Below, in pieces: positions 1-8,301 of a stretch of 64,000 nt of DNA. Numbering within the stretch: the stretch's first letter is position 1; every line of letters starts with the position of its first letter. The stretch covers positions 124,001 to 188,000 of the forward strand of contig NZ_FOMR01000002.1 in NCBI RefSeq assembly GCF_900112705.1, written 5' to 3'. The notes under the pieces were generated by a model. It saw nothing but the letters and a program-made list of their open reading frames with translations, made no database searches and had not been told where the DNA came from. The translations under genes and the position numbers were made by a program. Source of the DNA: Lentibacillus persicus. Lineage in GTDB: Bacteria; Bacillota; Bacilli; Bacillales; Amphibacillaceae.

Positions 1-2
1 AG

Positions 3-857
3 AAGTATGTATTAGTTTTAATTGTGGTCAGCACATTCCTGCTACTATATTTATGGGAAGATGACGCAGCACCGGCCATTACATATTTTCCCGAAGATGC
101 AACTGTAGACTTTGATCAGACCAGTACAGTGCTGAAGCTGATTTCTGAAACAACGCGCGACTCTTATGAAATGCTTTGGAAGAGCCAATCCGTTAGTGAA
201 CAAAAGCTTTATCTCAGACAGGACGCCTCGTTATTATACAAAAACGGCCAGCTGATGGGAATACGCAGCAAATGGAAGGAAAATACCGATCTTATTAGTA
301 TTAAAGAAAAATTCAGCGGTGAAGACAGCAATTTTTTTCAGTCAATTTCATTTCATCACGGTGAAGTTCATTATCCTGATGACCAAATTAAAAGCATTCA
401 CCAGATGACTTACGACCAACTGTATGTCATTGACTCACCAGGTACACGTCTTAAATCATTTAAATCAGCCGCAGACGATGCGGAAAAAGAATGGGCTGAG
501 CTTTTAAATCATACGACAGAACAACAATTAAAACATCATTGGAAACAGCTTATGGAACATTATACTATTGATGAAAACGCCTACTGGAAAATTCCTCTGA
601 GCGATCTGAACAAATTCAACAACGAGCCACTCCCTTCTCTCACTCAAGAACAAACAAACCAGATTATGGGTCAGCTGTGGGAAGGCCTTTATAAAAATTA
701 TATCCTTAAGCTCTCAAATACTGATGCCAAAAAAGTAAACAGTTTTATACCCCTGATATTATTTGATAAAAATAAAGATCATTTATTGGTGTTATTTGAA
801 TGGAACGGAAAAAAAGAAAGGTTGATTCAACAATATCCCGACAAATTTTCAAATTAA
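3..857 (+). CDS. Exported or membrane-anchored protein of unknown function, 5'-partial
   Basis: The frame is open from the window edge, so the true start lies upstream; the first visible residues (KYVLVLIVVSTFLLLYLW) form a hydrophobic export signal or membrane anchor. About 260 mostly hydrophilic residues follow, with no motif I recognise and no lipobox visible. The body is rich in Lys, Glu, Asp, Ser and aromatic residues and looks extracytoplasmic. It converges with gluP and shares a bidirectional hairpin with it. It occupies the side of gluP where yqgQ/glcK lie in B. subtilis, but resembles neither. That it is a real gene is fairly sure (long frame, signal, stop before a terminator); the function is unknown. 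Confidence 0.7.
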   Translation, partial: KYVLVLIVVSTFLLLYLWEDDAAPAITYFPEDATVDFDQTSTVLKLISETTRDSYEMLWKSQSVSEQKLYLRQDASLLYKNGQLMGIRSKWKENTDLISIKEKFSGEDSNFFQSISFHHGEVHYPDDQIKSIHQMTYDQLYVIDSPGTRLKSFKSAADDAEKEWAELLNHTTEQQLKHHWKQLMEHYTIDENAYWKIPLSDLNKFNNEPLPSLTQEQTNQIMGQLWEGLYKNYILKLSNTDAKKVNSFIPLILFDKNKDHLLVLFEWNGKKERLIQQYPDKFSN

Positions 858-859
858 AG

Positions 860-888
860 AGCTCCGCCTTTATTGATAGAACGGAGCT
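860..888. terminator. Bidirectional hairpin between convergent genes
   Basis: AGCTCCG and CGGAGCT pair across a 15-nt loop just after the stop at 857 and just past the end of gluP. It has T-rich flanks on the plus side (TTAATCGTTTT). Confidence 0.55.
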
Positions 889-896
889 TAATCGTT

Positions 897-2456
897 TTAG
901 TTAGGTTTATTACCGGTAATATGCTCATACAGTTCATGAAAATCTTCATTTTGGGGATTTAGTTCATATGCCTTTTCAATATGTTCTTCAGCGTTCGTTG
1001 AATCATTGTTATCGCTGTATAAAACGGCCAGGTTATAATGCGCTTCCGCTAATGAACTATTTAATTCAACCGATATTTCCAAGTCCGCTATTGCTTCTTC
1101 AGTATTTTCTAATCTGATTTGACTATAGGCACGCTGGAATAACAAATGACTTTTCAAATCACTTTCTGATCCATCTGAAAGCTGGAGACCTTCTGTTACA
1201 ACAGCTATAACTCTTTCATATTGCTCCTCTGCAATCAACTGCTCAGCTTTCATTAATTGGTATTCGGCACTGCTTTCATTATGTTGAACGCCGTAGACAG
1301 CTAACCCGACGATCAAGAGACTATACACAATGAAAGCCGCTGTTTGAATAATAAGATTCTTTTTTTTCGGCAAATACAAAACAGCGGATGCAACAAATCC
1401 GGAAATCAACCCGCCCATATGGGCTCCATTATCCACTTGGGGAACACTTAATCCAAACACAATATTGATTCCTATAACAATAAGTAAATTCATCCCCATT
1501 GTCTGAAAAAAAATCCTTCTATGAATACATCCGAAAAATAATAGGGCGCCGAATAAACCAAACAGCGCGCCCGAAGCGCCTGCGGATACATTGGTGGTGA
1601 AGGCAAAACTCGCTAATCCCCCACCTATACCTGCCATAAAATAAATCACAATAAACCTGAGGGAACCATAGATCCGTTCTACCGCCGTTCCCAGATAGTA
1701 TACAGCCAGCATATTCAATAGGATATGAGCAATGCCGATATGCAGGAACATAGACGAAATAATTCGCCACCATTCGCCGTCCTCGATGATAGCCGGATTA
1801 TATTTCGCACCAAACTCAATCAACCTTGCGGGGGAGGTACTATCGCCGTTCATTTCAAGCAAAAAAAATAATAGAATATTGACCGCCAGGAGAATATACG
1901 TTAATAAAGGCTTTCCATATGAAAATATATCTTTGATTTCGTTCTCTTTCTGCTTGATTTTTCCTGTTAACTTTTCACGAATCTGATTAACTTCTTCTTC
2001 TTTTTCTGCGTTATCTGCACTTTGTTCAGCCGGTTCAAAAGTTCCTCCTATTGCTGTCAGAAACCTGTTCAATTCCTCTTCCCGGTCTTTATCAGATAAA
2101 TAATAAACTTTCATACTGATTGGATTTTTTTCGTTCAATTGCATCTTTTTTTTCAGGATTTCCCAGTCGTCTATTGGCGTATGAGAATCAATGTAGACAT
2201 TATGCACTTCAATATGCTTGCTGCGAAAGTATCGTTTCATGGCCTTTGCTTTTTGAAACGTCTGCCCGATATCTTTTTTCATATGATTTTTCCAATCAAA
2301 ACCGCCATGAAATAAGCGGGCAACCCGGGACGTTTTCCCTTCAAATTTTTCCAGCCATAATTCACCGTTCTCATTTATATGTACTAATTCAAACTTATCA
2401 TGTTCGATGAGATGCCATGCCAGTTTGTACATTGTATAACTTTCATCCAAATACAT
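897..2456 (-). CDS. gluP: Rhomboid intramembrane serine protease with TPR tail (GluP/YqgP)
   Basis: Membrane protease that cuts transmembrane segments. A cytosolic N-terminal domain of about 180 residues precedes the rhomboid core (about 182-385), with the catalytic serine in GASG (about Ser295) and the catalytic histidine in GAHMGG (about His346). A C-terminal stretch (about 395-515) contains TPR-like helices, as in B. subtilis GluP (YqgP), whose length of about 500 residues matches. In B. subtilis the protein is linked to Mg/Mn transporter quality control and glucose export; that role is knowledge of the homologue. The start follows a GGGGGGG ribosome site. It is last in the fthC-E1-yqgO-gluP operon. 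A family call is very secure. Confidence 0.95.
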   Translation of the reverse strand: MYLDESYTMYKLAWHLIEHDKFELVHINENGELWLEKFEGKTSRVARLFHGGFDWKNHMKKDIGQTFQKAKAMKRYFRSKHIEVHNVYIDSHTPIDDWEILKKKMQLNEKNPISMKVYYLSDKDREEELNRFLTAIGGTFEPAEQSADNAEKEEEVNQIREKLTGKIKQKENEIKDIFSYGKPLLTYILLAVNILLFFLLEMNGDSTSPARLIEFGAKYNPAIIEDGEWWRIISSMFLHIGIAHILLNMLAVYYLGTAVERIYGSLRFIVIYFMAGIGGGLASFAFTTNVSAGASGALFGLFGALLFFGCIHRRIFFQTMGMNLLIVIGINIVFGLSVPQVDNGAHMGGLISGFVASAVLYLPKKKNLIIQTAAFIVYSLLIVGLAVYGVQHNESSAEYQLMKAEQLIAEEQYERVIAVVTEGLQLSDGSESDLKSHLLFQRAYSQIRLENTEEAIADLEISVELNSSLAEAHYNLAVLYSDNNDSTNAEEHIEKAYELNPQNEDFHELYEHITGNKPN

Positions 2457-2559
2457 CTAATCCCCCCCACATCGCCATGATATCAAAAAAGAGGCGCTAT
2501 TTCCCGTTAAATCGTCTTGAAACCTGCGTTTATTACGAAAGTTAATGTCTCGTGTAAAT

Positions 2560-2595
2560 AAAAAAAGAGCTGCTACCTTACTATAACAGCTCCTT
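2560..2595 (-). terminator. Rho-independent terminator after the YqgO-like gene
   Basis: On the minus strand GAGCTGTTA pairs with TAGCAGCTC and is followed by a run of seven T. It lies between the YqgO-like gene and gluP, so gluP may receive only read-through or have its own promoter. Confidence 0.7.
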
Positions 2596-2616
2596 TCCAT
2601 ACGACTATTTAACTGT

Positions 2617-2796
2617 TCACCGCTGAAATAACCTAGGCATCAATTTTTCACGAATGGCTGGCATATTCATCGATAGCATAACGATCGCCTTACGCAGAAA
2701 ACTGACGGCGAGAAGTGTATTCATAATTCGGAACCGCCATTTAAAAATAACGACAGCAAGTGTTCCCGCGATTGATAACAAAGCAAACATTCTCAT
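2617..2796 (-). CDS. Small membrane-associated protein (YqgO-like)
   Basis: A 59-residue basic protein starting MRMFALLSIAGTLAV, with one hydrophobic N-terminal segment and an Arg/Lys-rich tail. I chose the ATG at 2796 because an AAGGGTG ribosome site sits just upstream; a longer frame reaches 2826. Its size and position just upstream of gluP match B. subtilis yqgO, a gene of unknown function; the assignment rests on synteny and character rather than on a motif. It could be a chance frame, but the ribosome site, neighbouring operon and following terminator favour a gene. Confidence 0.55.
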   Translation of the reverse strand: MRMFALLSIAGTLAVVIFKWRFRIMNTLLAVSFLRKAIVMLSMNMPAIREKLMPRLFQR

Positions 2797-2860
2797 TCCT
2801 GACACCCTTTTCTCATGTAATGTCAATTATAGTTATCTGCGGAATGGCTAAGATTATGCA

Positions 2861-3874
2861 TTACGAACCAATATAACGGTCATACAACGTTCTTGCCTGA
2901 ACAGGATCTTCTGTGCCCTGAACAAGCACACGCCCGTCCTTAAACAAAACCAGGTCCACCCCTTCATCAACTGCCGCTTTTAATAAAAATGGTGTGCGCC
3001 TCACACGGCCAATTTTCATTAATTGGCTTTCCCATTTTTCCAAATTTAATTGAGAAGTTCGATGTATTTGAACCGTATCCCGTCCGCATAAGACGGTTTC
3101 TTCGTTCTGCGCATTCTTTTTTAATGCTGGAAACGTCTCCTTCTGGCAGGTTGGACAACCAGCTTTCGGTGCTGTCAGTTTCATATCATAGTGACGATTG
3201 TACCACATATCAATCGTTTTTAACGTATTTCGCAATGCGTCTTGATTATTTGTTAAGTATTTTAACGTCTCGGTCACTTCAAAGGAAGCAATTATGTCTA
3301 CTGCCGGGGCAATCACACCCACTGTATCACATGTTTGACCGTCACCTTCCCCTTCTTTTGTTATACATCTTAAGCAAGGGGTTTTCCCCGGTACGAAAAA
3401 AGCTGTCATTCCTCTTGAACTGACGACACCACCATATGAGAAAGGGAGCTGATGCTTAAAACATGCATCATTCAAAAGGTAACGGGTAGCAAAATTATCC
3501 GTGCCATCAAGCACGACATCGACGTCTTTTATTAAATCATCGATGTTTTCAGCAGTTACATTGCCAATGATTGCATCAATTTCCACTTGACTATTAATTT
3601 TTTCCAACTTATTTTTAGCTGCAACGGCTTTTGGCATTGCATCCTTAACATCCGTCTCATCAAACATTATCTGACGCTGCAAGTTGCTGAGTTCTACATA
3701 ATCCCGGTCAATAAGCCGAATTTTTCCTATTCCGGCCCGCACCAGCTGATTACTTATAACTGTTCCCAGAGCACCGGCGCCCACCACAAGTGCCGAACTT
3801 GTTGACAGTGCCTTCTGCCCGCTTTCCTGAATTGGCTGAAATAGCATTTGTCTCGAGTAACGAGCAGTATCCAT
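2861..3874 (-). CDS. ThiF/MoeB-family E1-like sulfur-carrier adenylyltransferase
   Basis: E1-like enzyme that adenylates the C-terminal glycine of a ThiS or MoaD sulfur carrier, for thiazole or molybdopterin synthesis. The nucleotide-binding GAGALG loop is at about 32-37, the acidic ligand region RLIDRDYVE near 53-61, DGTDNF near 125, and zinc-binding pairs CLRC and CPTC are visible. After the CPTC pair there is an 80-residue C-terminal extension of the kind seen in Bacillus homologues, not a rhodanese domain. It begins 1 nt after the fthC stop and is co-transcribed with it. Neither a ThiS nor a MoaD partner is in the window, so ThiF and MoeB cannot be told apart here. Confidence 0.85.
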   Translation of the reverse strand: MDTARYSRQMLFQPIQESGQKALSTSSALVVGAGALGTVISNQLVRAGIGKIRLIDRDYVELSNLQRQIMFDETDVKDAMPKAVAAKNKLEKINSQVEIDAIIGNVTAENIDDLIKDVDVVLDGTDNFATRYLLNDACFKHQLPFSYGGVVSSRGMTAFFVPGKTPCLRCITKEGEGDGQTCDTVGVIAPAVDIIASFEVTETLKYLTNNQDALRNTLKTIDMWYNRHYDMKLTAPKAGCPTCQKETFPALKKNAQNEETVLCGRDTVQIHRTSQLNLEKWESQLMKIGRVRRTPFLLKAAVDEGVDLVLFKDGRVLVQGTEDPVQARTLYDRYIGS

Positions 3875-3875
3875 A

Positions 3876-4466
3876 TTACTTCCCTCCCTTAAGCAAGAAC
3901 CCGTCTTCTGTTATGACGTTATCCACTGGTATATCAAAAGATTCTGCCGGCAGTTTTTTAACTAGTTGGAGGTTTGCGGCCAATGATAATGTTCGGTTTG
4001 GAAAGTCACTCAAAAACCGGTCATAATAACCGCCGCCAAAACCGAGCCGGTAGCCTGATTCATCAAATAGCACGCCAGGCACAATGAGTAAATCTATCTT
4101 GTTTTTAGGTATTTCTTCAGTAATTTGAGGGTTGGGTTCTAAAAGGTGATGGTAAACGATTTCAAGCTGGTCAAAGTGAATAAGCTTATAGAAACTCATC
4201 TGACGTTCTTTTGGCAAGCATTTGGGAACACATACTGTTTTTCCCTCACACCACGCGGCTTCGATTATCGGTTTCGTGTTCCATTCAAATCCGTGTGAGA
4301 CCGTTATGCCGATACTGTCGGATTGCTTCCATTTATCTGAGGCCATGAGGTGTTCTGCCAGTGCTTTCTCAATAGTGATCCGTTCTGATGCCGATAAATT
4401 CTTTAATTGCTCTATCATATTTTTCCGAAGTTCAGTTTTTTGCAATTCATCAACCCCTTGGCGCAT
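3876..4466 (-). CDS. fthC: 5-formyltetrahydrofolate cyclo-ligase (YqgN)
   Basis: ATP-dependent conversion of 5-formyl-THF to 5,10-methenyl-THF, salvaging a dead-end folate. The family signature GFGGGYYDRFL near residue 145 and PKCLPKERQMSFY are clear, and 196 residues is a normal length. I chose the ATG at 4466, which is 5 nt after GGAGGG; a 20-residue extension to 4526 would run through the upstream rpmG terminator and is unlikely. The same gene precedes yqgO-gluP in B. subtilis. It is first in the operon with the E1-like enzyme. Confidence 0.92.
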   Translation of the reverse strand: MRQGVDELQKTELRKNMIEQLKNLSASERITIEKALAEHLMASDKWKQSDSIGITVSHGFEWNTKPIIEAAWCEGKTVCVPKCLPKERQMSFYKLIHFDQLEIVYHHLLEPNPQITEEIPKNKIDLLIVPGVLFDESGYRLGFGGGYYDRFLSDFPNRTLSLAANLQLVKKLPAESFDIPVDNVITEDGFLLKGGK

Positions 4467-4491
4467 GATATCCCTCCAACACATTAATAAG

Positions 4492-4520
4492 AAAGCTCTT
4501 GCCACATTGACAAGAGCTTT
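4492..4520 (-). terminator. Terminator of rpmG
   Basis: Perfect 10-bp arms AAAGCTCTTG and CAAGAGCTTT around a 9-nt loop, followed on the minus strand by T-rich sequence. It separates rpmG from fthC. Confidence 0.75.
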
Positions 4521-4534
4521 AAGCATTCACTGCA

Positions 4535-4684
4535 TTATTTCGTCTCACGATGCAAGGTATGTTTTTTCAATCGTGGACAATATTTCATAAGCTCCAAACG
4601 TTCCGGGTTTGTTCGCTTATTTTTTGTACTGATATAGTTACGTTCGCCTGTTTCTGTACAAGCCAATGTAATGTTTACGCGCAT
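4535..4684 (-). CDS. rpmG: 50S ribosomal protein L33, zinc-free type
   Basis: A 49-residue protein starting [17 protein letters not shown] and ending [10 protein letters not shown], the L33 pattern of Firmicutes. The two zinc CxxC pairs are broken: CTET and CPRL keep only one cysteine each, so it should not bind zinc. The start follows a GGAGGG ribosome site and a good promoter. It is monocistronic with its own terminator. L33 sits in the large subunit near the E site. Firmicutes usually carry two or three L33 paralogues; only this one is in the window. Confidence 0.95.
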   Translation of the reverse strand: MRVNITLACTETGERNYISTKNKRTNPERLELMKYCPRLKKHTLHRETK

Positions 4685-4754
4685 TTTGTTTCCCTCCAGA
4701 CAATAGAAAATACAATTTTAAAAGAAATCATTTATAACATTTCAGACCTTTCCT

Positions 4755-4783
4755 ATAATAGCAGATGATTAAGGAACATTCAA
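4755..4783 (-). promoter_or_regulatory. SigmaA-type promoter of rpmG
   Basis: On the minus strand TTGAAT, a 17-nt spacer, then TATTAT, located about 70 nt before the rpmG start. No Zur-type operator was seen around it. Confidence 0.65.
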
Positions 4784-4867
4784 GCTGACAGATTAGAAAA
4801 AATTGATTATTTCTCTTTTTTATAATCTATGTTATAACTGTATTGATAGGTGAATGGAGGGAGAAAT

Positions 4868-5089
4868 ATGATATATGCAATCATTTCCATTATCGTCATC
4901 GCAGTAGTCCTATTAATTTTATCGTTTTTTATGAACGATAAATTTGACGATTTGGAAAGCGAAGTTGAACAACTTTCAATATCAACCATGCAGGAAAACT
5001 ATCAAATGAAGAAAAAAATAAAGATTTTGGAAGAAGAATTGCTGACAGACGACTTCTCCAATGACGCATTACATAATTCCGATAAATAG
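4868..5089 (+). CDS. Small single-pass membrane protein with coiled coil
   Basis: 73 residues: one N-terminal transmembrane segment (about 2-24, Ile/Val-rich) followed by a charged heptad-like stretch ([24 protein letters not shown]) that should form a coiled coil. The ATG at 4868 has GGAGGGAG just upstream. It lies 21 nt before the YqzC-like gene, likely in one transcript. I recognise no family; the topology suggests a membrane-anchored scaffold or partner protein. Confidence 0.7.
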   Translation: MIYAIISIIVIAVVLLILSFFMNDKFDDLESEVEQLSISTMQENYQMKKKIKILEEELLTDDFSNDALHNSDK

Positions 5090-5110
5090 ACAGAAAGTTA
5101 GGGGAAAAAT

Positions 5111-5638
5111 ATGAAACAAACCATTCGTTCGTTTGCAATTGGTCTGTTGACAGCCGGTCTTGTGATGCTCGGTATTTTTTACTTCGGAGATTATTCACAA
5201 TCAGACGCTCAAGGCAATTTAACGACCGAAGAGATGATTAAAACCGTTGAATCGGAAGGTTATCATGTACTGACAGAGTCTGAATACATTTCCGCCTCAG
5301 TTCAATCAGAGGATAGCGCAGAAACAAATGAGGGTGAAGAGAACACCCAGGAAGACTCTTCTGATGAGGATGAGAATACTGACACAGATGGTGAGCAAGA
5401 AGAAAATTCCGGGAATGCTGAAGAAACTGAACAGACGAGCTATACACTGACAGTAGAGTCTGGTGTCATCCCATCTGAAATCAGTCAAACGCTCGAAGAC
5501 AATGACATTATTGAAGATGCCGGAGCATTTACGTCATTTATGGAAGACGAAGGCTACAGCCAATTAATTCAGCTTGGAGAATTTGACCTTTCAAGCAACA
5601 TGGATCATCACGAAATAGCCGAAACAATAACAAATTAA
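5111..5638 (+). CDS. Membrane-anchored protein with YceG/MltG-like C-terminal segment (YqzC-like)
   Basis: 175 residues: an N-terminal membrane anchor (about 7-27), a short helical segment (LTTEEMIKTVESEGYHVL), a very acidic low-complexity linker (about 65-110, nearly all Glu/Asp/Ser/Asn/Thr), then a segment YTLTVESGVIPSEISQTLED resembling the LysM-like part of the MltG/YceG family. The catalytic lytic transglycosylase domain is absent, so it cannot be a full MltG. B. subtilis YqzC, near the phosphate genes, has a similar plan; the equivalence is likely but not proved. The linker suggests a halotolerant host. Confidence 0.75.
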   Translation: MKQTIRSFAIGLLTAGLVMLGIFYFGDYSQSDAQGNLTTEEMIKTVESEGYHVLTESEYISASVQSEDSAETNEGEENTQEDSSDEDENTDTDGEQEENSGNAEETEQTSYTLTVESGVIPSEISQTLEDNDIIEDAGAFTSFMEDEGYSQLIQLGEFDLSSNMDHHEIAETITN

Positions 5639-5639
5639 C

Positions 5640-5880
5640 AGGCTGGGACATAACTTATATATCCAATATAAAAGACGAACTATAATCAAGGTTAGCGGAG
5701 GAAAAATGCGGAGACTCCTGCGGGAAGAGAGGCATAGGTAAGACAACGAAGTGCCTTGGCACGAGTTGGCTTAACAGCCGCCCGCGGAAAGCGAAGCATA
5801 TTTCCGGAGCGGCGTATCCCGCTTCCTTTCCTAATTATCGTTCGTCTTTTCATTTATCTTTAAACCTTTTGTCCCAGCCT
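5640..5880. repeat. Inverted-repeat element with GGCTGGGACA-type ends (MITE-like)
   Basis: Ends AGGCTGGGAC (5640-5649) and GTCCCAGCCT (5871-5880) are perfect inverted repeats. A second internal pair matches at 16 of 17 positions (5670-5686 against 5834-5850). The interior is much more GC-rich than the flanks and holds a core (5776-5812) shared with the element at 27950-28185. There is no coding frame. Short elements of this look are common between genes in halotolerant Bacillaceae (general recollection). The right end is followed by a T run and could also end transcripts from the YqzC-like gene. Confidence 0.8.
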
Positions 5881-5908
5881 CTTTTTTCATTTGTCAGTAT
5901 TCAATTGT

Positions 5909-6565
5909 TTAATTTAGTTTGTACGATTCACCTTTTACGAGATATAAAATATTTTCACCGATATTCGTGATATGGTCGGCGAATCGTTCGATGTAACGGG
6001 CACTGAAAGCCATTTGCATCACGTACTGAATTTTTTCGGGGTTTGTGGCCGTTTCATTTAAAATATCCTTGATAACCCACTCATATAATCGATCAACATT
6101 ATCATCCATTTTCGACAGCTTACCGGCAATCGAAATATCATCATACTCGAACGCTCTCATTGCAATGTTATTCATTTCAACTGCCATATCCCGCATTTCC
6201 TTTATTTTTGGATGAACCGTCAGGCGATGATCTTCCCCTAAATGAAGAGTTGATTTGGCTATATTTTTTGCATTATCTGCCATCCGTTCAATATCAGTTG
6301 TGATCTGCAAAGCGATGACTAACCGGCGTAAGTCCGTTGCAACCGGCTGCTGTTTTGCAATGAGTAAGATCGTTTGTTCGTTGATAGCAAGTTCTTGTTT
6401 GTCGATCGCCTTATCTTCATCAATAATAGTGTTTGCCAATGCCAAATCCTGGTTATATAGCGCATCAACTGCTTTAAACAGGGCGTTCACTGAGGCATTC
6501 GACAATGATATGATGTCTTCCTTTAAATTGCTTAAATCTGCTTCAAACTGCTCCCGGACTACCAT
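5909..6565 (-). CDS. phoU: Phosphate-specific transport system regulator PhoU
   Basis: 218 residues made of two repeated three-helix PhoU units, each with an acidic metal-binding motif (DIERMADNAKNIA near 92 and YIERFADHITNIGE near 190). PhoU couples the Pst transporter to the PhoR/PhoP phosphate sensor and limits phosphate influx. It begins 18 nt after pstB and is the last gene of the pst operon. In B. subtilis phoU is not attached in this way, whereas many other bacteria have this arrangement. Confidence 0.96.
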   Translation of the reverse strand: MVVREQFEADLSNLKEDIISLSNASVNALFKAVDALYNQDLALANTIIDEDKAIDKQELAINEQTILLIAKQQPVATDLRRLVIALQITTDIERMADNAKNIAKSTLHLGEDHRLTVHPKIKEMRDMAVEMNNIAMRAFEYDDISIAGKLSKMDDNVDRLYEWVIKDILNETATNPEKIQYVMQMAFSARYIERFADHITNIGENILYLVKGESYKLN

Positions 6566-6583
6566 TAAAATCCCCCTTACTAT

Positions 6584-7405
6584 TTAGCCAAAACGGCCGG
6601 TAATATAGTCTTCAGTACGCTTATCATCAGGATTTGAGAAAAGTTTATCTGTATTGCTGTATTCAATTACTTCTCCATTCAAGAAAAACGCTGTTTTATC
6701 TGAAATTCGCGCAGCCTGCTGCATGTTATGCGTGACGATCGCGATACTGTAATCCTTCTTGAGATTTTGCACAAGTTCTTCAATTTTAGTGGTAGAAATA
6801 GGGTCTAATGCTGAGGTCGGTTCATCCATCAAAATGACATCAGGTTCAATGGCAAGACATCTGGCAATGCAAAGACGCTGCTGTTGACCTCCTGACAATC
6901 CGAACGCATTCTCATGCAGCCGATCCTTCACTTCATCCCATAAAGCTGCTCCTTTAAGACTCTTTTCAGCAATCTCATCAAGCACTTTCTTTTTCTTGAT
7001 ACCGTGGGTTTTGGGTCCATAGATTACATTTTCGTAAATCGACTTCGGAAAAGGGTTCGGGTTTTGAAATACCATACCGACATTCGTTCTTAAATCTTCC
7101 ACTTTATACTTCGGACTGAAAATATCTTTATCATCATATTTAATGCTTCCGCTCATTTTAACCGACGGCACTAATTCAACCAACCGGTTTAAAGCTTTGA
7201 TGAATGTCGATTTCCCGCAACCGGACGGTCCAATAATTGCTGTCACTTTATTCATGGGGATATCCATTTTCACATCATAAAGCGCCTGATTATCGCCATA
7301 CCACAAATTAAAATTATCCACCGCGTAAATCGTTTTCGTTTCTTCCTTATCCGGTTCATTCGTATTGAGAATTGATACATGTTTACTCTCTGATGCTGCT
7401 TGCAT
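6584..7405 (-). CDS. pstB: Phosphate ABC transporter ATP-binding protein PstB
   Basis: 273-residue ABC ATPase with Walker [10 protein letters not shown] (59-67), the signature LSGGQQQR near 170 and Walker [14 protein letters not shown] near 190; the region around [14 protein letters not shown] is typical of PstB. It powers phosphate import through PstC/PstA. An N-terminal extension of about 25 residues precedes the ABC core. Only one pstB is present, where B. subtilis has two in tandem. The start follows GGGAGG. Confidence 0.97.
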   Translation of the reverse strand: MQAASESKHVSILNTNEPDKEETKTIYAVDNFNLWYGDNQALYDVKMDIPMNKVTAIIGPSGCGKSTFIKALNRLVELVPSVKMSGSIKYDDKDIFSPKYKVEDLRTNVGMVFQNPNPFPKSIYENVIYGPKTHGIKKKKVLDEIAEKSLKGAALWDEVKDRLHENAFGLSGGQQQRLCIARCLAIEPDVILMDEPTSALDPISTTKIEELVQNLKKDYSIAIVTHNMQQAARISDKTAFFLNGEVIEYSNTDKLFSNPDDKRTEDYITGRFG

Positions 7406-7421
7406 GATAAAAACCTCCCAA

Positions 7422-8300
7422 TTAGTAGCGTTTTGAAAATTTATTTCGTATTAAAATTGCAACGGAATTCATGAGAAGCAATATAACCAGTAAAACAATA
7501 ATGCCCGCTGAAGCCACCAAATGGAATTCTTCCTGTGGTCTCCCGGTCCAGTTGAATATCTGTATTGGTAAGACTGTGAAACCGGACCAAATATTTTCAG
7601 GCAAGTAAGCAATGAACGATAACGCTCCGATCATTAGTAATGGAGCTGTTTCGCCAATTGCCCGGGATAACGCCAAAATACCACCTGTTAAAATACCGGG
7701 AATAGCAGCCGGAAGTACGACGCGCCGAATTGTTTGCCATTTGGTTGCACCCATGGCAAACGAAGCTTCATATTGATTTTTGGGAATGGATCGTATCGCT
7801 TCCTGCGAAGATACGACAATAATTGGCAGTATCAATAGGCTCATGGTCAGACCGCCCGCAATGACACTTCTTCCCATTTCCATCAGGCGCACAAAAACGG
7901 TTAAGCCTAACAAACCAAAGACAACAGAAGGTACACCTGCAAGGTTAGAGATATTCATTCGAATAAACCGTGTAAATTTGTTCTCTTGGGCATATTCTTC
8001 AAGGTAAATCGCTGTTCCGACTCCAAGTATCAGCGAAATTGGAGCAGTAACTGCCATCAGCCAGATAGAGCCTGCAATGGCCGCCTTTATACCGGCTTCT
8101 TCAGGGAAACGTGAGGCAAAACTTGTTAAAAAACTCAAGTCTAAATACGGCAGTCCTTCCGAAAAAATACGATATAGCAATACGGCAAGAACAACAATGC
8201 CAAATACTGAAGCTAAAAAGAACAGCTGGCGCATAATCCGATTACTGATAATCCGCTTATTCATTTTATTTTGAACGACTTGTTTATCGACCAGATTCAT
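7422..8300 (-). CDS. pstA: Phosphate ABC transporter permease PstA
   Basis: 292-residue inner permease with about six transmembrane segments and the binding-protein-dependent transport motif [25 protein letters not shown], the cytoplasmic loop that contacts PstB. It forms the channel with PstC. It starts 1 nt after pstC, showing translational coupling, and is preceded by AAGGAGG. Confidence 0.97.
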   Translation of the reverse strand: MNLVDKQVVQNKMNKRIISNRIMRQLFFLASVFGIVVLAVLLYRIFSEGLPYLDLSFLTSFASRFPEEAGIKAAIAGSIWLMAVTAPISLILGVGTAIYLEEYAQENKFTRFIRMNISNLAGVPSVVFGLLGLTVFVRLMEMGRSVIAGGLTMSLLILPIIVVSSQEAIRSIPKNQYEASFAMGATKWQTIRRVVLPAAIPGILTGGILALSRAIGETAPLLMIGALSFIAYLPENIWSGFTVLPIQIFNWTGRPQEEFHLVASAGIIVLLVILLLMNSVAILIRNKFSKRY

Positions 8301-8301
8301 G

